Assembly: GCA_964537685.1 (NCBI GenBank)
Contig: CAZICM010000006.1
Location: 62,001 to 126,000 of the forward strand
Reading direction: 5' to 3'
Origin: CAZICM01 sp964537685
Lineage (GTDB): Bacteria; Myxococcota_A; Polyangia; Polyangiales; Polyangiaceae
DNA length: 64,000 bases
Position numbers and translations under genes: made by a program. Below the pieces are notes generated by a model. That model saw only the letters and a list, made by a program, of their open reading frames with translations, searched no databases and was not told where the DNA came from. This document shows, piece by piece, positions 42,583 to 51,838 of the stretch (the first letter of the stretch is position 1; each line of letters opens with the position of its first letter).

Positions 42583-44721
42583 TTATTTCCTACGCCTGCG
42601 TAGCACGCTCCCCGCCAGCGCCGCGCCAAGCACCCAGGACCACGAATGCTCCTCCGGTCCTCCACCCGCCGTCCGGCATCCGCATCCACCGTCCGCTCCC
42701 GGATCCTCGCCTCCACTGCTGCTCATTCCGCTTCCGCCTGTGCTGTTGTTTCCTCCACCGGCTCCGCCTGTTCCGCTCATGCCACCGGCTCCACCTCCAC
42801 CCATCATACCGCAGTTGGGATCGGGATCCAAAGGACAGGCATCCAAAGGATCGGGCAAGCCATCGTTGTCGTCGTCCGCATCGCAGGCATCGCCCGTTCC
42901 ATCGTTATCGGTATCCGTTTGATCGCTATTCGCAATGAGCGGACAATTATCCATATCATCGGTCAAGCCATCGTTATCGTCGTCGGTATCGCAGACATCA
43001 CCCATTTGATCATTGTCCGCGTCCGCCTGATTGGGATTGGCCGCGGTGACACAGTTATCCATGCCATTGAGCACGCCATCCATATCGATATCGCCGTCGC
43101 AGGCATCGCCCACGCCATCCATATCGCCATCCATTTGATCTGTATTCACAACCAGCGGACAGTTATCGCTCACATCCAAAATCGTATCGTTATCATCATC
43201 GGCATCGCAGACATCGCCTTGAGCATCGGTATCGGTGTCTTCTTGCCCAGGATTCGCATCGAGCGGGCAATTGTCCGCCGCATCCAGCACCAAATCGTTA
43301 TCATCATCGCCATCGCATAGATCGCCAAGGCCATCGCCTTCGTTGTCCTCTTGGCCGGCGTTTACCGTCAATGGGCAGTTATCGCTGGCATCCAAAACAC
43401 CGTCGGCATCGTCATCCGTATCGCAGGCATCCCCCTGGCCATCCATATCCGTATCGGTTTGAGCCTGATTCGCATCCAATGGACAATTATCCACGGCGTC
43501 CAAAATTAAATCGTTATCATCGTCGCCGTCGCAGGCATTGCCCAATCCGTCGGCGTCGGTGTCTTCCTGGCCAGGATTGGCCGTCAATGGACAGTTATCC
43601 ATCGGATCCATCACGGCATCGTTATCATCATCGGTATCGCAGGCATCGCCCTGGGCATCGCCGTCGGTATCGGTCTGCGCGGGATTCGCAACCATTGGAC
43701 AGTTATCCCCACACGCATCTCCAATGCCATCCATGTCCGTGTCAATGCCGCCCGCTCCCGTTACATCGAGCTTCTCTACCGTTGTCATCCGGGCGCCGTT
43801 TGAGCCTCCAATGGCATAGAGAGCTCCGCAATTGGTGCCGGTGATCACTGCCGCAAGCTCGCGCCTTCCGCTCGGCAATGAAGTTTCTGCCGTCCATACC
43901 TGGGTCGCGAGGTTAAAGGAATATACGGCGGTATAATAAGGCGACGAATCGTTGCCATATGCGTCGGAGCCGCCCACCACATAATAGGTATTCCGCAAGG
44001 GATTCCACGCCTCGCCAAAAGTTCTTGTCGCTACCGGAAGAGCCGGGCCGGCGCTATAGGTTTGTGTGACCGGATCATAAATCTGCGTGCCCGCATAGTC
44101 GCCTCCAACGATATAGAATTTACCATCGGATGCCCGAAATACGCCGTGCTGCATAGCATTGTTAGGCAAGCTGGGGCCGGCACTCCATGTGTTCACCGCT
44201 GGATCATAAATCTGAAGGGCTGTCTTCGATGCCTCGCCTCCAAAGACATACAGTTTGCCATCCAGGCCAAATTCCCCTTCCGTTTCCCAGCCGCCCGTTT
44301 GAGGCATCGATGCATGCTGGGTCCAGGTGTTGGTCATGGTACTAAAACTATAGACCGTTCCAACGCTGCCCGCCCCATAGCCGCCAAATACAAAGATACG
44401 GCCATCCGGCGCTACCGCCGTACCCGAGGCCCGCCGGGCTTCTGGTATAGGAACCGATGCGGTCCAGGTATTGGTGGCCGGATCGTATACGGTATGAAGC
44501 GCCGTATGGGTGCCCACCGAATCAAAGCCGCCAATCACATGGATAAGCCCCGCCGAGTCCGCCGCCACAGCCGCCTGCGAACGCCCATCCGGTAGAGGAG
44601 AAACCGCCGTCCATTGGGCATAGGCCACGCTGGGCAAGAGCAGCCCCGTTATGCAACCTAAAGAAAAAACGGCGCTCCGCTTGATGCTCGCCCTTCGCTT
44701 GATAAGACTTTTAAAATTCAT
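42583..44721 (-). CDS. kelch / thrombospondin type 3 repeat protein with MYXO-CTERM anchor
   Basis: A 712-residue surface protein. Signal peptide (LGCITGLLLPSVAYAQ), then six or so kelch-type blades (for example VYDPATNTWTASVPIPEARR and IYDPVTQTYSAGPALP) up to about residue 320. About nine calcium-binding thrombospondin type 3 repeats follow (DTDGDAQGDACDTDDDNDA-like, then MDNCPL). A Gly/Ser-rich linker leads to CGCRTAGG, a hydrophobic helix and RRRRK, the MYXO-CTERM sorting signal. The protein is presumably exported, cleaved near the Cys and held at the cell surface. It is a useful lineage marker. Three genes run in the same direction upstream of it. Confidence 0.95.
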   Translation of the reverse strand: MNFKSLIKRRASIKRSAVFSLGCITGLLLPSVAYAQWTAVSPLPDGRSQAAVAADSAGLIHVIGGFDSVGTHTALHTVYDPATNTWTASVPIPEARRASGTAVAPDGRIFVFGGYGAGSVGTVYSFSTMTNTWTQHASMPQTGGWETEGEFGLDGKLYVFGGEASKTALQIYDPAVNTWSAGPSLPNNAMQHGVFRASDGKFYIVGGDYAGTQIYDPVTQTYSAGPALPVATRTFGEAWNPLRNTYYVVGGSDAYGNDSSPYYTAVYSFNLATQVWTAETSLPSGRRELAAVITGTNCGALYAIGGSNGARMTTVEKLDVTGAGGIDTDMDGIGDACGDNCPMVANPAQTDTDGDAQGDACDTDDDNDAVMDPMDNCPLTANPGQEDTDADGLGNACDGDDDNDLILDAVDNCPLDANQAQTDTDMDGQGDACDTDDDADGVLDASDNCPLTVNAGQEDNEGDGLGDLCDGDDDNDLVLDAADNCPLDANPGQEDTDTDAQGDVCDADDDNDTILDVSDNCPLVVNTDQMDGDMDGVGDACDGDIDMDGVLNGMDNCVTAANPNQADADNDQMGDVCDTDDDNDGLTDDMDNCPLIANSDQTDTDNDGTGDACDADDDNDGLPDPLDACPLDPDPNCGMMGGGGAGGMSGTGGAGGGNNSTGGSGMSSSGGEDPGADGGCGCRTAGGGPEEHSWSWVLGAALAGSVLRRRRK

Positions 44722-44785
44722 ATGTCCTCCGGATTAAAAGCTATTGATGAACTGGTTATCGATTATCTCTACAGAAGTTGAATGC

Positions 44786-46141
44786 CTATTGAGGCTCGTC
44801 GAGAATTGCCATCCGTATCCTCGCGGTGCTGCTGACATCCTGCCATACCACATACAGCTTTCCTCCAGCCACCGCCGCCCCCACCGCATCGAGATTGCTT
44901 TCCGAAAATCGCTCGATTTGAGCCACCAGTGAACTCGATTTGCTGCCCGCATCCACCGAATATACCGATATCGACGCACTCTGATACGCCGCTCCAGGCG
45001 ATACAACAAGCGGGGATTTGCCTTCCCTCACAACCCAGGCCGGCTTCGCAAAGTCTCGGATCGTTGGCAAATCCATCGCTTTGTCTGTAATGATGCTGTC
45101 TATCGGTGTCATTCCCCCGGCAATCACATGCTCCGCCCGGTGTAACACGGAGGGGCCCTGCACATCTCCTGTCGGCAGCTTTTCTCCTGTCCGCGCCGAG
45201 GGTGTTAAATAATAAAGTACGTTTTGATCGACCCAAGCCCCCAACGATAAACGCTCCAGCTCGGCTTCGGCCGTGTTTCCGCTGTCCGCCACCATCAGAA
45301 GACTGGGACGTTCATTGTCCAATACCCAAAATGCCCCCGCCGCCGATGCAAAAGCATCCTCCACATTTACCGCCACGGGCAGGGAAGCTCTTGCTAAAAT
45401 CGGAGTCAGGGAGGGAGGCTGTTTCAACGAACCATCGTTGTTCATCTGAAAAACAACCAATTCACCCAAGGTCTTTTCATTGCCCGGCGTATTGTCGCTC
45501 CGCGTCTGAAAATAACCCAGCTCCACCCGATCGCTTCGCATCAATAGTTTTGGCCTGGAAACGGCACCATATCCAATGGTCTTCATCCGCTCTTCGCTCT
45601 CCCAGGCCGCTCCAAATTGAACCCCAGAACTCTCCTGGCCTTCCGGCGGAAGCGTAAGCCGGTAGGTGATCAAACGGGGTGAGGGATTGGTGTCGTCCAA
45701 GAGCGGCGCCGCGCTGATCGCCATCAAAAATTCGTTAGGCCCAACTTGCAGCATATCGTAGAAAGGCTCGTTGGATTCTTCGTCGATCACATAATTCGAT
45801 ACCAGCGTCATTTCTGGGCTCACGCTTCCATCGGGCCGAACCCGGACCCCGATAAATCGCTGGCCCTGGGCCGAGTACGCATAGGTTTGATAGGTGACAA
45901 GCACCGAATTATTCTGGGGAAAAATGCGTAAATCGCCCGCTTTAAGCTGTTCCAGTTCCGCCACCGTTACCGGGATGGCCGTTCCCGGGGGCGCGCAAAC
46001 CCCATGAATGCAAGATAGGCCCTCGGGGCATTGTCCGTCCGAACACAAGGCCGGAAGTGGGGCAAGTTCAGGTTCGGAACAGGAGAAAGCCAGCCATGGA
46101 AAGAAACATGCGGCCAGGGGAAGGAGGCGGGTTATCATCAT
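44786..46141 (-). CDS. hypothetical lipoprotein, beta-propeller-like, paralogue of the upstream gene
   Basis: A 451-residue lipoprotein with signal LAACFFPWLAFSCSEPE. Just after the lipobox is a Cys-rich knot (ALCSDGQCPEGLSCIHGVC), a pattern common in myxobacterial secreted proteins. The remainder reads as beta strands with repeated VRVRPDGSVSPE-like turns, suggesting a propeller. It overlaps the upstream gene by four bases and shares its layout (lipobox, CxxxxxCPEGxxC knot, propeller), so they are duplicates. Both precede the kelch gene and may be exported together with it. Function unknown. Confidence 0.65.
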   Translation of the reverse strand: MMITRLLPLAACFFPWLAFSCSEPELAPLPALCSDGQCPEGLSCIHGVCAPPGTAIPVTVAELEQLKAGDLRIFPQNNSVLVTYQTYAYSAQGQRFIGVRVRPDGSVSPEMTLVSNYVIDEESNEPFYDMLQVGPNEFLMAISAAPLLDDTNPSPRLITYRLTLPPEGQESSGVQFGAAWESEERMKTIGYGAVSRPKLLMRSDRVELGYFQTRSDNTPGNEKTLGELVVFQMNNDGSLKQPPSLTPILARASLPVAVNVEDAFASAAGAFWVLDNERPSLLMVADSGNTAEAELERLSLGAWVDQNVLYYLTPSARTGEKLPTGDVQGPSVLHRAEHVIAGGMTPIDSIITDKAMDLPTIRDFAKPAWVVREGKSPLVVSPGAAYQSASISVYSVDAGSKSSSLVAQIERFSESNLDAVGAAVAGGKLYVVWQDVSSTARIRMAILDEPQ

Positions 46142-47478
46142 GGCGATACCTGAGCAAAGGTAGAAACGGGGGCGGGAATGGAGAGAACCCGGCTCGCTTT
46201 GGGGGCAAGTACCCGCGCGCCTGATGGGACAGGGCCAAGATCGCTAACGCCAACCCATAAATCCATATAGGTGTCGCGGAACTCGGTCCATGCCAAATAG
46301 ACCTTGTTTTCATGAACAAAGGCTCTGGGTGAATAGATGGTGCCCTCGCTTTGGCGGGTGACTTGAGCGATGTTTTTGATGCCTTCGGTGGGCGAACGAT
46401 AGGCGATGCCAATGCTGGAAAACGAGGGGTCTGTGCCAAAGGGTGCAATGACCGCCCCGCTTCCAAAGGGCGTGCCCATATAAGGATCGCTGGTCGTCTG
46501 AAGCAATCCGCCCGATTCTGTTGCCAATTCCATGGTCGCATTCAGATCGGTTAAGGCATAGCTAACGGTTGTTGTGCCTGTGTTCACGTCTGTATTGCCC
46601 CGGCGGAGCACCAGCGCCTGATCGCTCCACGCATACACAGGCATTCCATCGTGGACCGCAAAAGGCGCCGCCGTTCCCGCGCTCATATCTACCAGCGATA
46701 GCGCAAACAATTCATAACCCACCCTCACGACCCGCTTGTCCCCGCCCACATCAAACATCAGACAATCGCCTGAAAGCGGTAAAATCTCCGGTGGCAAGGC
46801 AATCGATACGGTCTTCTGCGCTTTGTACAGCGACCCTTCGCGCGCAAGCCTCAGCACCTCGACCCTTCCCCCCAAGGCCGGCCGCGTCCAGGCCAAATCC
46901 ACAAAACCTTCGCCCGAAACAGCGCTCACATAGGTAGGCTCCACACCGCCCAAAAAAGGCTCTTCATCGGTGTACAGCGTCTCGATCGCGGGAGTCGTGC
47001 CCGCAGGCGCATCGCGCTCCACACCCAGCACCTTCAGCGTCACCTGGGTCTCATCGATATTCGGGAAGTTCAGCGTAACAATCCCAAGACGCCCATCGCT
47101 CAACGCCACCACCGACGATGAAATCGGAAACTGATCGCCATAGCTAAACAGCCGGTGGGGCGCCGACACTTCACCGCCCGGCGTCACATGGATTTCCGAA
47201 AAACCATGCGCCCCCGCCGTAAAGCCATCGTTGATCACCAGGGTCGCCCCTCCTTGCTTGGCCGAAAACCAAAACATCTCCGCCGAGTTGATCCACTCGG
47301 CGCGCATGCTTCGGGACGTGGGCAGCTTCTGGCCTTCGCGCACACAGGTGCCCGATTGGCAATAAAAGCCTTCAGGACATAGGGCCTCTTGATTGCACGC
47401 AAAAGGAAGGTCGCCGAGCTCGGGTGTGCAGCCTTGAACGAAAATCGAAAGGCATATCAGCAAAGCAGCGCGTTGCAT
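46138..47478 (-). CDS. hypothetical lipoprotein with Cys knot and propeller-like domain
   Basis: A 446-residue paralogue of the gene at 44786. Signal peptide with lipobox (LSIFVQGCTPE), then the knot CNQEALCPEGFYCQSGTC, then a beta-rich domain with repeating segments such as WINSAEMFWFSAKQGGATLVI and AFVHENKVYLAWTEFRD. It starts the three-gene run 46138-42583. Blade-like repeats and secretion suggest a cell-surface binding protein. I recognise no specific family beyond this. Confidence 0.65.
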   Translation of the reverse strand: MQRAALLICLSIFVQGCTPELGDLPFACNQEALCPEGFYCQSGTCVREGQKLPTSRSMRAEWINSAEMFWFSAKQGGATLVINDGFTAGAHGFSEIHVTPGGEVSAPHRLFSYGDQFPISSSVVALSDGRLGIVTLNFPNIDETQVTLKVLGVERDAPAGTTPAIETLYTDEEPFLGGVEPTYVSAVSGEGFVDLAWTRPALGGRVEVLRLAREGSLYKAQKTVSIALPPEILPLSGDCLMFDVGGDKRVVRVGYELFALSLVDMSAGTAAPFAVHDGMPVYAWSDQALVLRRGNTDVNTGTTTVSYALTDLNATMELATESGGLLQTTSDPYMGTPFGSGAVIAPFGTDPSFSSIGIAYRSPTEGIKNIAQVTRQSEGTIYSPRAFVHENKVYLAWTEFRDTYMDLWVGVSDLGPVPSGARVLAPKASRVLSIPAPVSTFAQVSP

Positions 47479-47538
47479 AAACGCAGCCTACACGAGCCGC
47501 AGCCGCTTTTCCCCGGCTTTCAAGCTCTGACATCGCGC

Positions 47539-49185
47539 TTAAAAGGTGGACTGGGCCTCGTCGATCAGCGAAGGGCGGGGTGGCGCAATATTGGGGAACC
47601 ATTCAAAGAATGTCAGAACAAATGCCCGCCGTTCCGGATCGATATACTCAAAGACCCCGCCGCGATCGTTGACTTCCCAAAACTCGTTGGTGGTGACGGA
47701 CAGCATCTCATCGCGAATGGAGGCCAGCCGTTCGGGTTTTTCATCGCGCATATCCCTAAAGATTCGGCGCGCGAGATGCTTTTCTTCATTCTGCAGATAA
47801 TAAGCGGCAAGCTTCGCTTGAGCCTTGCGCACGCCTCTCAGCGATGATTCCTGGGATTTGGCCTCGGCTTCCTTGTCCACATCCAAAAAGACCGCGAGCA
47901 GATTGTCGCGCGCGTCGGACTTCAGTTCGTAGGCCAGCTCGTTGAGCGAGCATAAATCGAAGGCCGCCGTTTCCGTTATAAACCCAAGCTTCATCGCCTG
48001 GGCCGTCTGCGCGTAGTACTTGAAATAACCCGCGATGCGCAGCACCTCATCCGTCCACTTGGCCTTCAAGAGCTCTTCGGCCAATAGCCGGTACTGATTC
48101 AAATTGTTGTACGCGGCCGCCACATCCTTGGCATTCAGCGCCCGCCGCATAAACGTATTTAAGAATTTCATCACGCAATCGAGCGCTTCCCGATCGTTTG
48201 CGCCAATCGCCGCATGCCCCAAATAACGCGAATCGATCGCAATGCGATTGACAATGTCGGGAATCTCGCTCAGCGCCTCGCGGTACACCATCAAGTATTG
48301 GCGCAGCGCTTTGTATTCAAACCAAGTCTTCGTCGCGCCCAGCTTTTGAAGCGAATCGGCGCTCATGCTCACAAAGTCGGGGTCTTCTAATAAATGCCCT
48401 CGAATCTCAAACCAGCGGGGATCGAGCTTGGGTTTGGCTTTTAAATAGGCAACCACCAGCTCTGCGATCGAATCAATGGTGCTCGATGCAAGCCCTTTGT
48501 CTTTCTGTTCAATGGCATTGAGCGCAATATCCGCAAGCTGCTCGAGCGATGCAAACGCGCTCATTCTCCGGTGATCGAGCGCATCTTCGCTTTCCGCCCG
48601 GGGCGCCGAAAGCGCGTGCCCAATACCAATGGACTTGATGCGCGCCACGATTTTATCGGGCTCCAAAAAATCGAACACATAAGCGAAATAGGGCACCATG
48701 ATGAGCAGGCTCAGCGTAAGAAAGCCCATCGTGATCATGATGCCGTAATAGGGAACGAAGGATGTGCCCGCGCCCGGCGTTTGGCTGCCTTCGCGGATCA
48801 CAAAGTTCACCCAAAGCGCAAACACCGCGCTCACCACAAAGAAAGCCATCACCAGGATATTCGTCCGATCGCGGAAGAACATATGCGTGATGCGCGGCGT
48901 GTAGCGCGTCGCCGCAAGCTGAACGATGATCGAGGCAACCGTGATCACAATGCCCAAAATGGCAGCGATCACTTCACCCACGCCGCTCATGAGATTGCCG
49001 GCGTCCTGGGGAGAGATTTGCGTGAAAGCATGCCAGAACGAAAGGCTCGGATTCTTCGCGTGCGATAGATCGAGCATATAGACCACGAAGAACGAGGCCA
49101 TGCTCACGCCGAGAAAGACCGATAGCGGATAGAGCCATGTGCTCGTTGGAACTCGTACGCGGTGAAGGGCGGAAGAGTCTTTCAA
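47539..49185 (-). CDS. DUF2254-like membrane protein
   Basis: A 548-residue membrane protein with four predicted helices in the N-terminal third: WLYPLSVFLGVSMASFFVVYM, VIAAILGIVITVASIIVQLAA, ILVMAFFVVSAVFALWVNFV and GIMITMGFLTLSLLIMVPYFAYVF. The VQLAATRYTPRI segment after the second helix is a DUF2254 hallmark. The cytoplasmic C-terminal part (about 370 residues) is helical and may be regulatory or ligand-binding. The family is uncharacterised. It stands between the lipoprotein cluster and an envelope-type gene at 49219, on the same strand. Confidence 0.85.
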   Translation of the reverse strand: MKDSSALHRVRVPTSTWLYPLSVFLGVSMASFFVVYMLDLSHAKNPSLSFWHAFTQISPQDAGNLMSGVGEVIAAILGIVITVASIIVQLAATRYTPRITHMFFRDRTNILVMAFFVVSAVFALWVNFVIREGSQTPGAGTSFVPYYGIMITMGFLTLSLLIMVPYFAYVFDFLEPDKIVARIKSIGIGHALSAPRAESEDALDHRRMSAFASLEQLADIALNAIEQKDKGLASSTIDSIAELVVAYLKAKPKLDPRWFEIRGHLLEDPDFVSMSADSLQKLGATKTWFEYKALRQYLMVYREALSEIPDIVNRIAIDSRYLGHAAIGANDREALDCVMKFLNTFMRRALNAKDVAAAYNNLNQYRLLAEELLKAKWTDEVLRIAGYFKYYAQTAQAMKLGFITETAAFDLCSLNELAYELKSDARDNLLAVFLDVDKEAEAKSQESSLRGVRKAQAKLAAYYLQNEEKHLARRIFRDMRDEKPERLASIRDEMLSVTTNEFWEVNDRGGVFEYIDPERRAFVLTFFEWFPNIAPPRPSLIDEAQSTF

Positions 49186-49218
49186 GGCAGGCCCTGGATG
49201 CGGTCGAAAACCAAAAAC

Positions 49219-50106
49219 CTATTTCTTGTTGCTCTCCGCCGGTGCGTCCAAATCGTCGGCCAAGTAGCTGAGAATTACTTCGTCCAGCGATTTTTCGCTG
49301 ATCAGGTCTTCGCCGAAAATCGACACGCCCTCGGTGGGGCGGCTGCTCATAATCGAAGCCGAAGGCCGGGGCCGTCCAGGCATGCCCAGCGGAATGGTGG
49401 GCGGCTCAAATGCCGACGATAAAGGAGGCGCCACGGGCCGCACGCTGCTCGGTGTGCGCCGGGGCATAACGGCTTGGGGCGGAGGAGGAAGCTCTTCCTG
49501 AACCGGCTGAAAAAACGAGGATTGCACGCGGGGCGGCGGGCTTTCCGATGGAGTTTTGGGCAGGGCTTCCATGCCTACCGATGGCCGCGTGGGCGGTGGT
49601 GGTGTCGGCTTTCGGATAGGCGGCGCTGCGGGCGCATTGGGCGGAGGCGCCACAATCGGCGAAGGCGCAGGCTCCGCAACAACAATCTTCTCCACAACGG
49701 GAGCCGCTTCGGCCACTGCGGGATTCGGCGCCGAAGCCGGCGCGGGAGCGATCGGCGAAACCACCGGCGCCTGCGTGGCCGGCCTCACCGCATGCTGGCC
49801 TGTCACGGGCCGATCGCCGCCTCCCAGCGTATCGATCACGCCATCAAACTGACCATCCCGCAGCGCAGTGAACATGCCCTTATGCTGTTCCTGCATCATC
49901 TTGCGAACGGTCTCGCTCAGATTCTCGCTCTCCAAATGCTCGGCGTACGAAGTCTTTATCGTCTTCAAGATCCGCCCGCCGTCGGCGAACAGATGCGTGA
50001 TGATATGAGGATGCTTAACGCCCGAGTCCTCGGTCTGGATGTGAAAAATACGGCCCTTGTGGCGGACGTTGTTGTTAAAGCCAAGCAGCGGGGAGGGTGT
50101 CTTCAC
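49219..50106 (-). CDS. conserved myxobacterial-type protein with Pro/Ala-rich tail
   Basis: A 295-residue cytoplasmic protein starting at GTG. Its first 95 residues are well conserved in character: GFNNNVRHKGRIFHIQTEDS, then HIITHLFADGGRILKTIKTS, then MMQEQHKGMFTALRDGQFDG. I recall this as a recurrent N-terminal domain in myxobacteria, of unknown role. The other 200 residues are Pro/Ala-rich and disordered-looking, ending with DDLDAPAESNKK. There is no membrane helix. The tail suggests a scaffold or signalling adaptor, which is a guess. Confidence 0.7.
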   Translation of the reverse strand: MKTPSPLLGFNNNVRHKGRIFHIQTEDSGVKHPHIITHLFADGGRILKTIKTSYAEHLESENLSETVRKMMQEQHKGMFTALRDGQFDGVIDTLGGGDRPVTGQHAVRPATQAPVVSPIAPAPASAPNPAVAEAAPVVEKIVVAEPAPSPIVAPPPNAPAAPPIRKPTPPPPTRPSVGMEALPKTPSESPPPRVQSSFFQPVQEELPPPPQAVMPRRTPSSVRPVAPPLSSAFEPPTIPLGMPGRPRPSASIMSSRPTEGVSIFGEDLISEKSLDEVILSYLADDLDAPAESNKK

Positions 50107-50183
50107 AGGCCAGCGCCTACCCTACCACAGCCCCGCTTCCGTCTGAACCCGGATCGTTTCTGCTGGTCTGATTCTTCATGCGC

Positions 50184-50543
50184 TTAGCGCACAGGCAAGC
50201 ATCGCTCAAGCGCATCGGCATCGTTCGCCTGCATCGCGCAGGTATGCTCGGCCATCGTAATTTCCTGCGTACACGCCGAAAAAGAGCTGTTCTTTTCGGC
50301 TGCTTCCCGGGCCAGCCTCCGGCGTTCCGCAAGCGCCGAGGCCGAAGGCTTTGGATCGACCGCATGCGCAATATGCGTGACATAGCGCTCTAACAGCGCC
50401 TCGCACTGCTCGCGCGTCGGATGAGGCGAAAAGCGCCGGTACGCACCAAGACCCAGCACCACCAGCGAAAACCCAAGCAAAACCGCCGCGGTCCCCATCA
50501 CATCCGCCCGCGTTGCCTTGGGAACCTTCTCTATTCCAGACAC
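50184..50543 (-). CDS. small membrane-anchored Cys-containing protein
   Basis: A protein of about 119 residues. A hydrophobic segment (VMGTAAVLLGFSLVVLGLGAY) is followed by TREQCEALLERYVTH, SACTQEITMAEHTC and ADALERCL: four cysteines spaced as in the gene just upstream. The GTG at 50543 is preferred because it overlaps the upstream stop (50531) as in coupled genes; an ATG at 50498 and a longer frame from 50618 are possible. Both genes appear to be duplicates of a small Cys-rich envelope family. Function unknown. Confidence 0.6.
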   Translation of the reverse strand: MSGIEKVPKATRADVMGTAAVLLGFSLVVLGLGAYRRFSPHPTREQCEALLERYVTHIAHAVDPKPSASALAERRRLAREAAEKNSSFSACTQEITMAEHTCAMQANDADALERCLPVR

Positions 50544-50848
50544 AAATCGAGCTCTTCGGCGTTCTTCGCCTGCCGGATACAGGCCATCGCCTTGTCCGTA
50601 ATACGCCTGCCCACGCACTGACCAATCAACTCTTCGCCCCGCTGCGACTTCACCGCCGCCGTGCGCTCCGCGACCAGTTTCGCATCCCGCACATTTTGAA
50701 GATTGAGTTCAAACTCGGCGCTCTTATTAAAAATCTCCTCGCACTCGGCGCGCGTCGCCGGATGACCGCAGCCCAGCAAAAGCACGGGAAGAATGAATAA
50801 AAACACCTGAAAACCAAAGCGGAACACCATCATTGCGGTGGGAACCAT
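50531..50848 (-). CDS. small Cys-rich lipoprotein, paralogue of the next gene
   Basis: A 105-residue lipoprotein with lipobox VLLLGCGHP. The mature part repeats the neighbour's pattern: TRAECEEIFN, GQCVGRRITDKAMAC and ELDLCLE, so four similarly placed cysteines. Several ATG codons (50848, 50833, 50830) precede the signal peptide; the first is given. It runs first in a two-gene unit on the minus strand. Disulfide pairing in the periplasm is likely. Function unknown. Confidence 0.65.
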   Translation of the reverse strand: MVPTAMMVFRFGFQVFLFILPVLLLGCGHPATRAECEEIFNKSAEFELNLQNVRDAKLVAERTAAVKSQRGEELIGQCVGRRITDKAMACIRQAKNAEELDLCLE

Positions 50849-50941
50849 GGGGTTTTTTTAGGATAGGCGCAATGCTTGTTACACCCATCTGAACAAGCGC
50901 AGATATGGACGCCGCGGTGGACGCTGATAGCATCGGAGCCG

Positions 50942-51775
50942 ATGCGCGGGGCAGATAAACACACCCAAAGCCCGGAAGCCATGCCAAACACGCATGGAAC
51001 TGCGCCTAAATCTTCGCCGAAACGCAAAAAAGCCCCGCCCAAAAAAGCGCCGGCGAGCGCGGAAGATATGCTGGAGCGGGCGATCAACGCGCCTACCACG
51101 CGAGGGCGTGTGTACTGGGCGAGACGAGGGCTTGCCTTTCCAGGAAAGCTGGATCGGGCAACCCAGATGCTGCTTCTGCGCCAGTTGTACATGGCCTACT
51201 ACGAAACCCTGCGCTTTCAACAGGCCGTGCAAGTCGCCGAACAGGCGATCGGACTGGGCGTGCTCACCGATGTGGCGCATCAAGACGCGGCGCGCGCCAA
51301 ACAAGCCCTGGCCGACATCGAAGGCGCCGCCGGCCATCTCCGCCTCGCCGCCCGCACCGGACCCCCCAGCCGAAAGGCATTTCACTACTGGACTCTAGGA
51401 AGCTTGTATTTTTTGGCGGGCCACTTTGAACAAGCCATCGCCGCCCTGGAACGAGCCGCCCGCTGGGGCACCGGCGACAAAGCGCTCTATCAGGGCCATC
51501 TCGCCATCGTCCGCTGCGCCTCGGGCAACGCGCCCCCTAAATCCGAACTCGAACAGCTTATCGACCGCCTCTCCCGCGCCCGCGCCGCCCAAGGCTATGG
51601 CCGCTTTATCCTCGGCCACTTGGCCTATTACGCAGGCCACCACCGCGAAGCCCAGGCTCATCTCCAAGCCTTTATGCGCCGCGGCATGACCGGCCGCCCC
51701 GCCCTTGCCCTTTCGCTGAGCGGCGAGATTGCTATGGCCAAAGCCATCTTGGACCGCCTGTCCCCCGTCTCTTAA
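50942..51775 (+). CDS. TPR-like repeat protein
   Basis: A helical-repeat protein of about 278 residues. A basic, Lys/Pro-rich leader (SPKRKKAPPKKAPASAED) is followed by TPR-like helices: GRVYWARRGLAFPGKLDRAT, MAYYETLRFQQAVQVAEQAI, YWTLGSLYFLAGHFEQAIAA and FILGHLAYYAGHHREAQAHL. Starts at 50942 and 50981 are both possible; the first has a weak GGAG ahead of it. No signal peptide, so it is probably cytoplasmic, perhaps an adaptor. It is divergent from the small Cys-rich genes. Confidence 0.7.
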   Translation: MRGADKHTQSPEAMPNTHGTAPKSSPKRKKAPPKKAPASAEDMLERAINAPTTRGRVYWARRGLAFPGKLDRATQMLLLRQLYMAYYETLRFQQAVQVAEQAIGLGVLTDVAHQDAARAKQALADIEGAAGHLRLAARTGPPSRKAFHYWTLGSLYFLAGHFEQAIAALERAARWGTGDKALYQGHLAIVRCASGNAPPKSELEQLIDRLSRARAAQGYGRFILGHLAYYAGHHREAQAHLQAFMRRGMTGRPALALSLSGEIAMAKAILDRLSPVS

Positions 51776-51838
51776 AAAACGCAGCCCGCCTCTACATACG
51801 AAGCGTTACACGCGCCGACATTTGCTATCATCGCCCGC

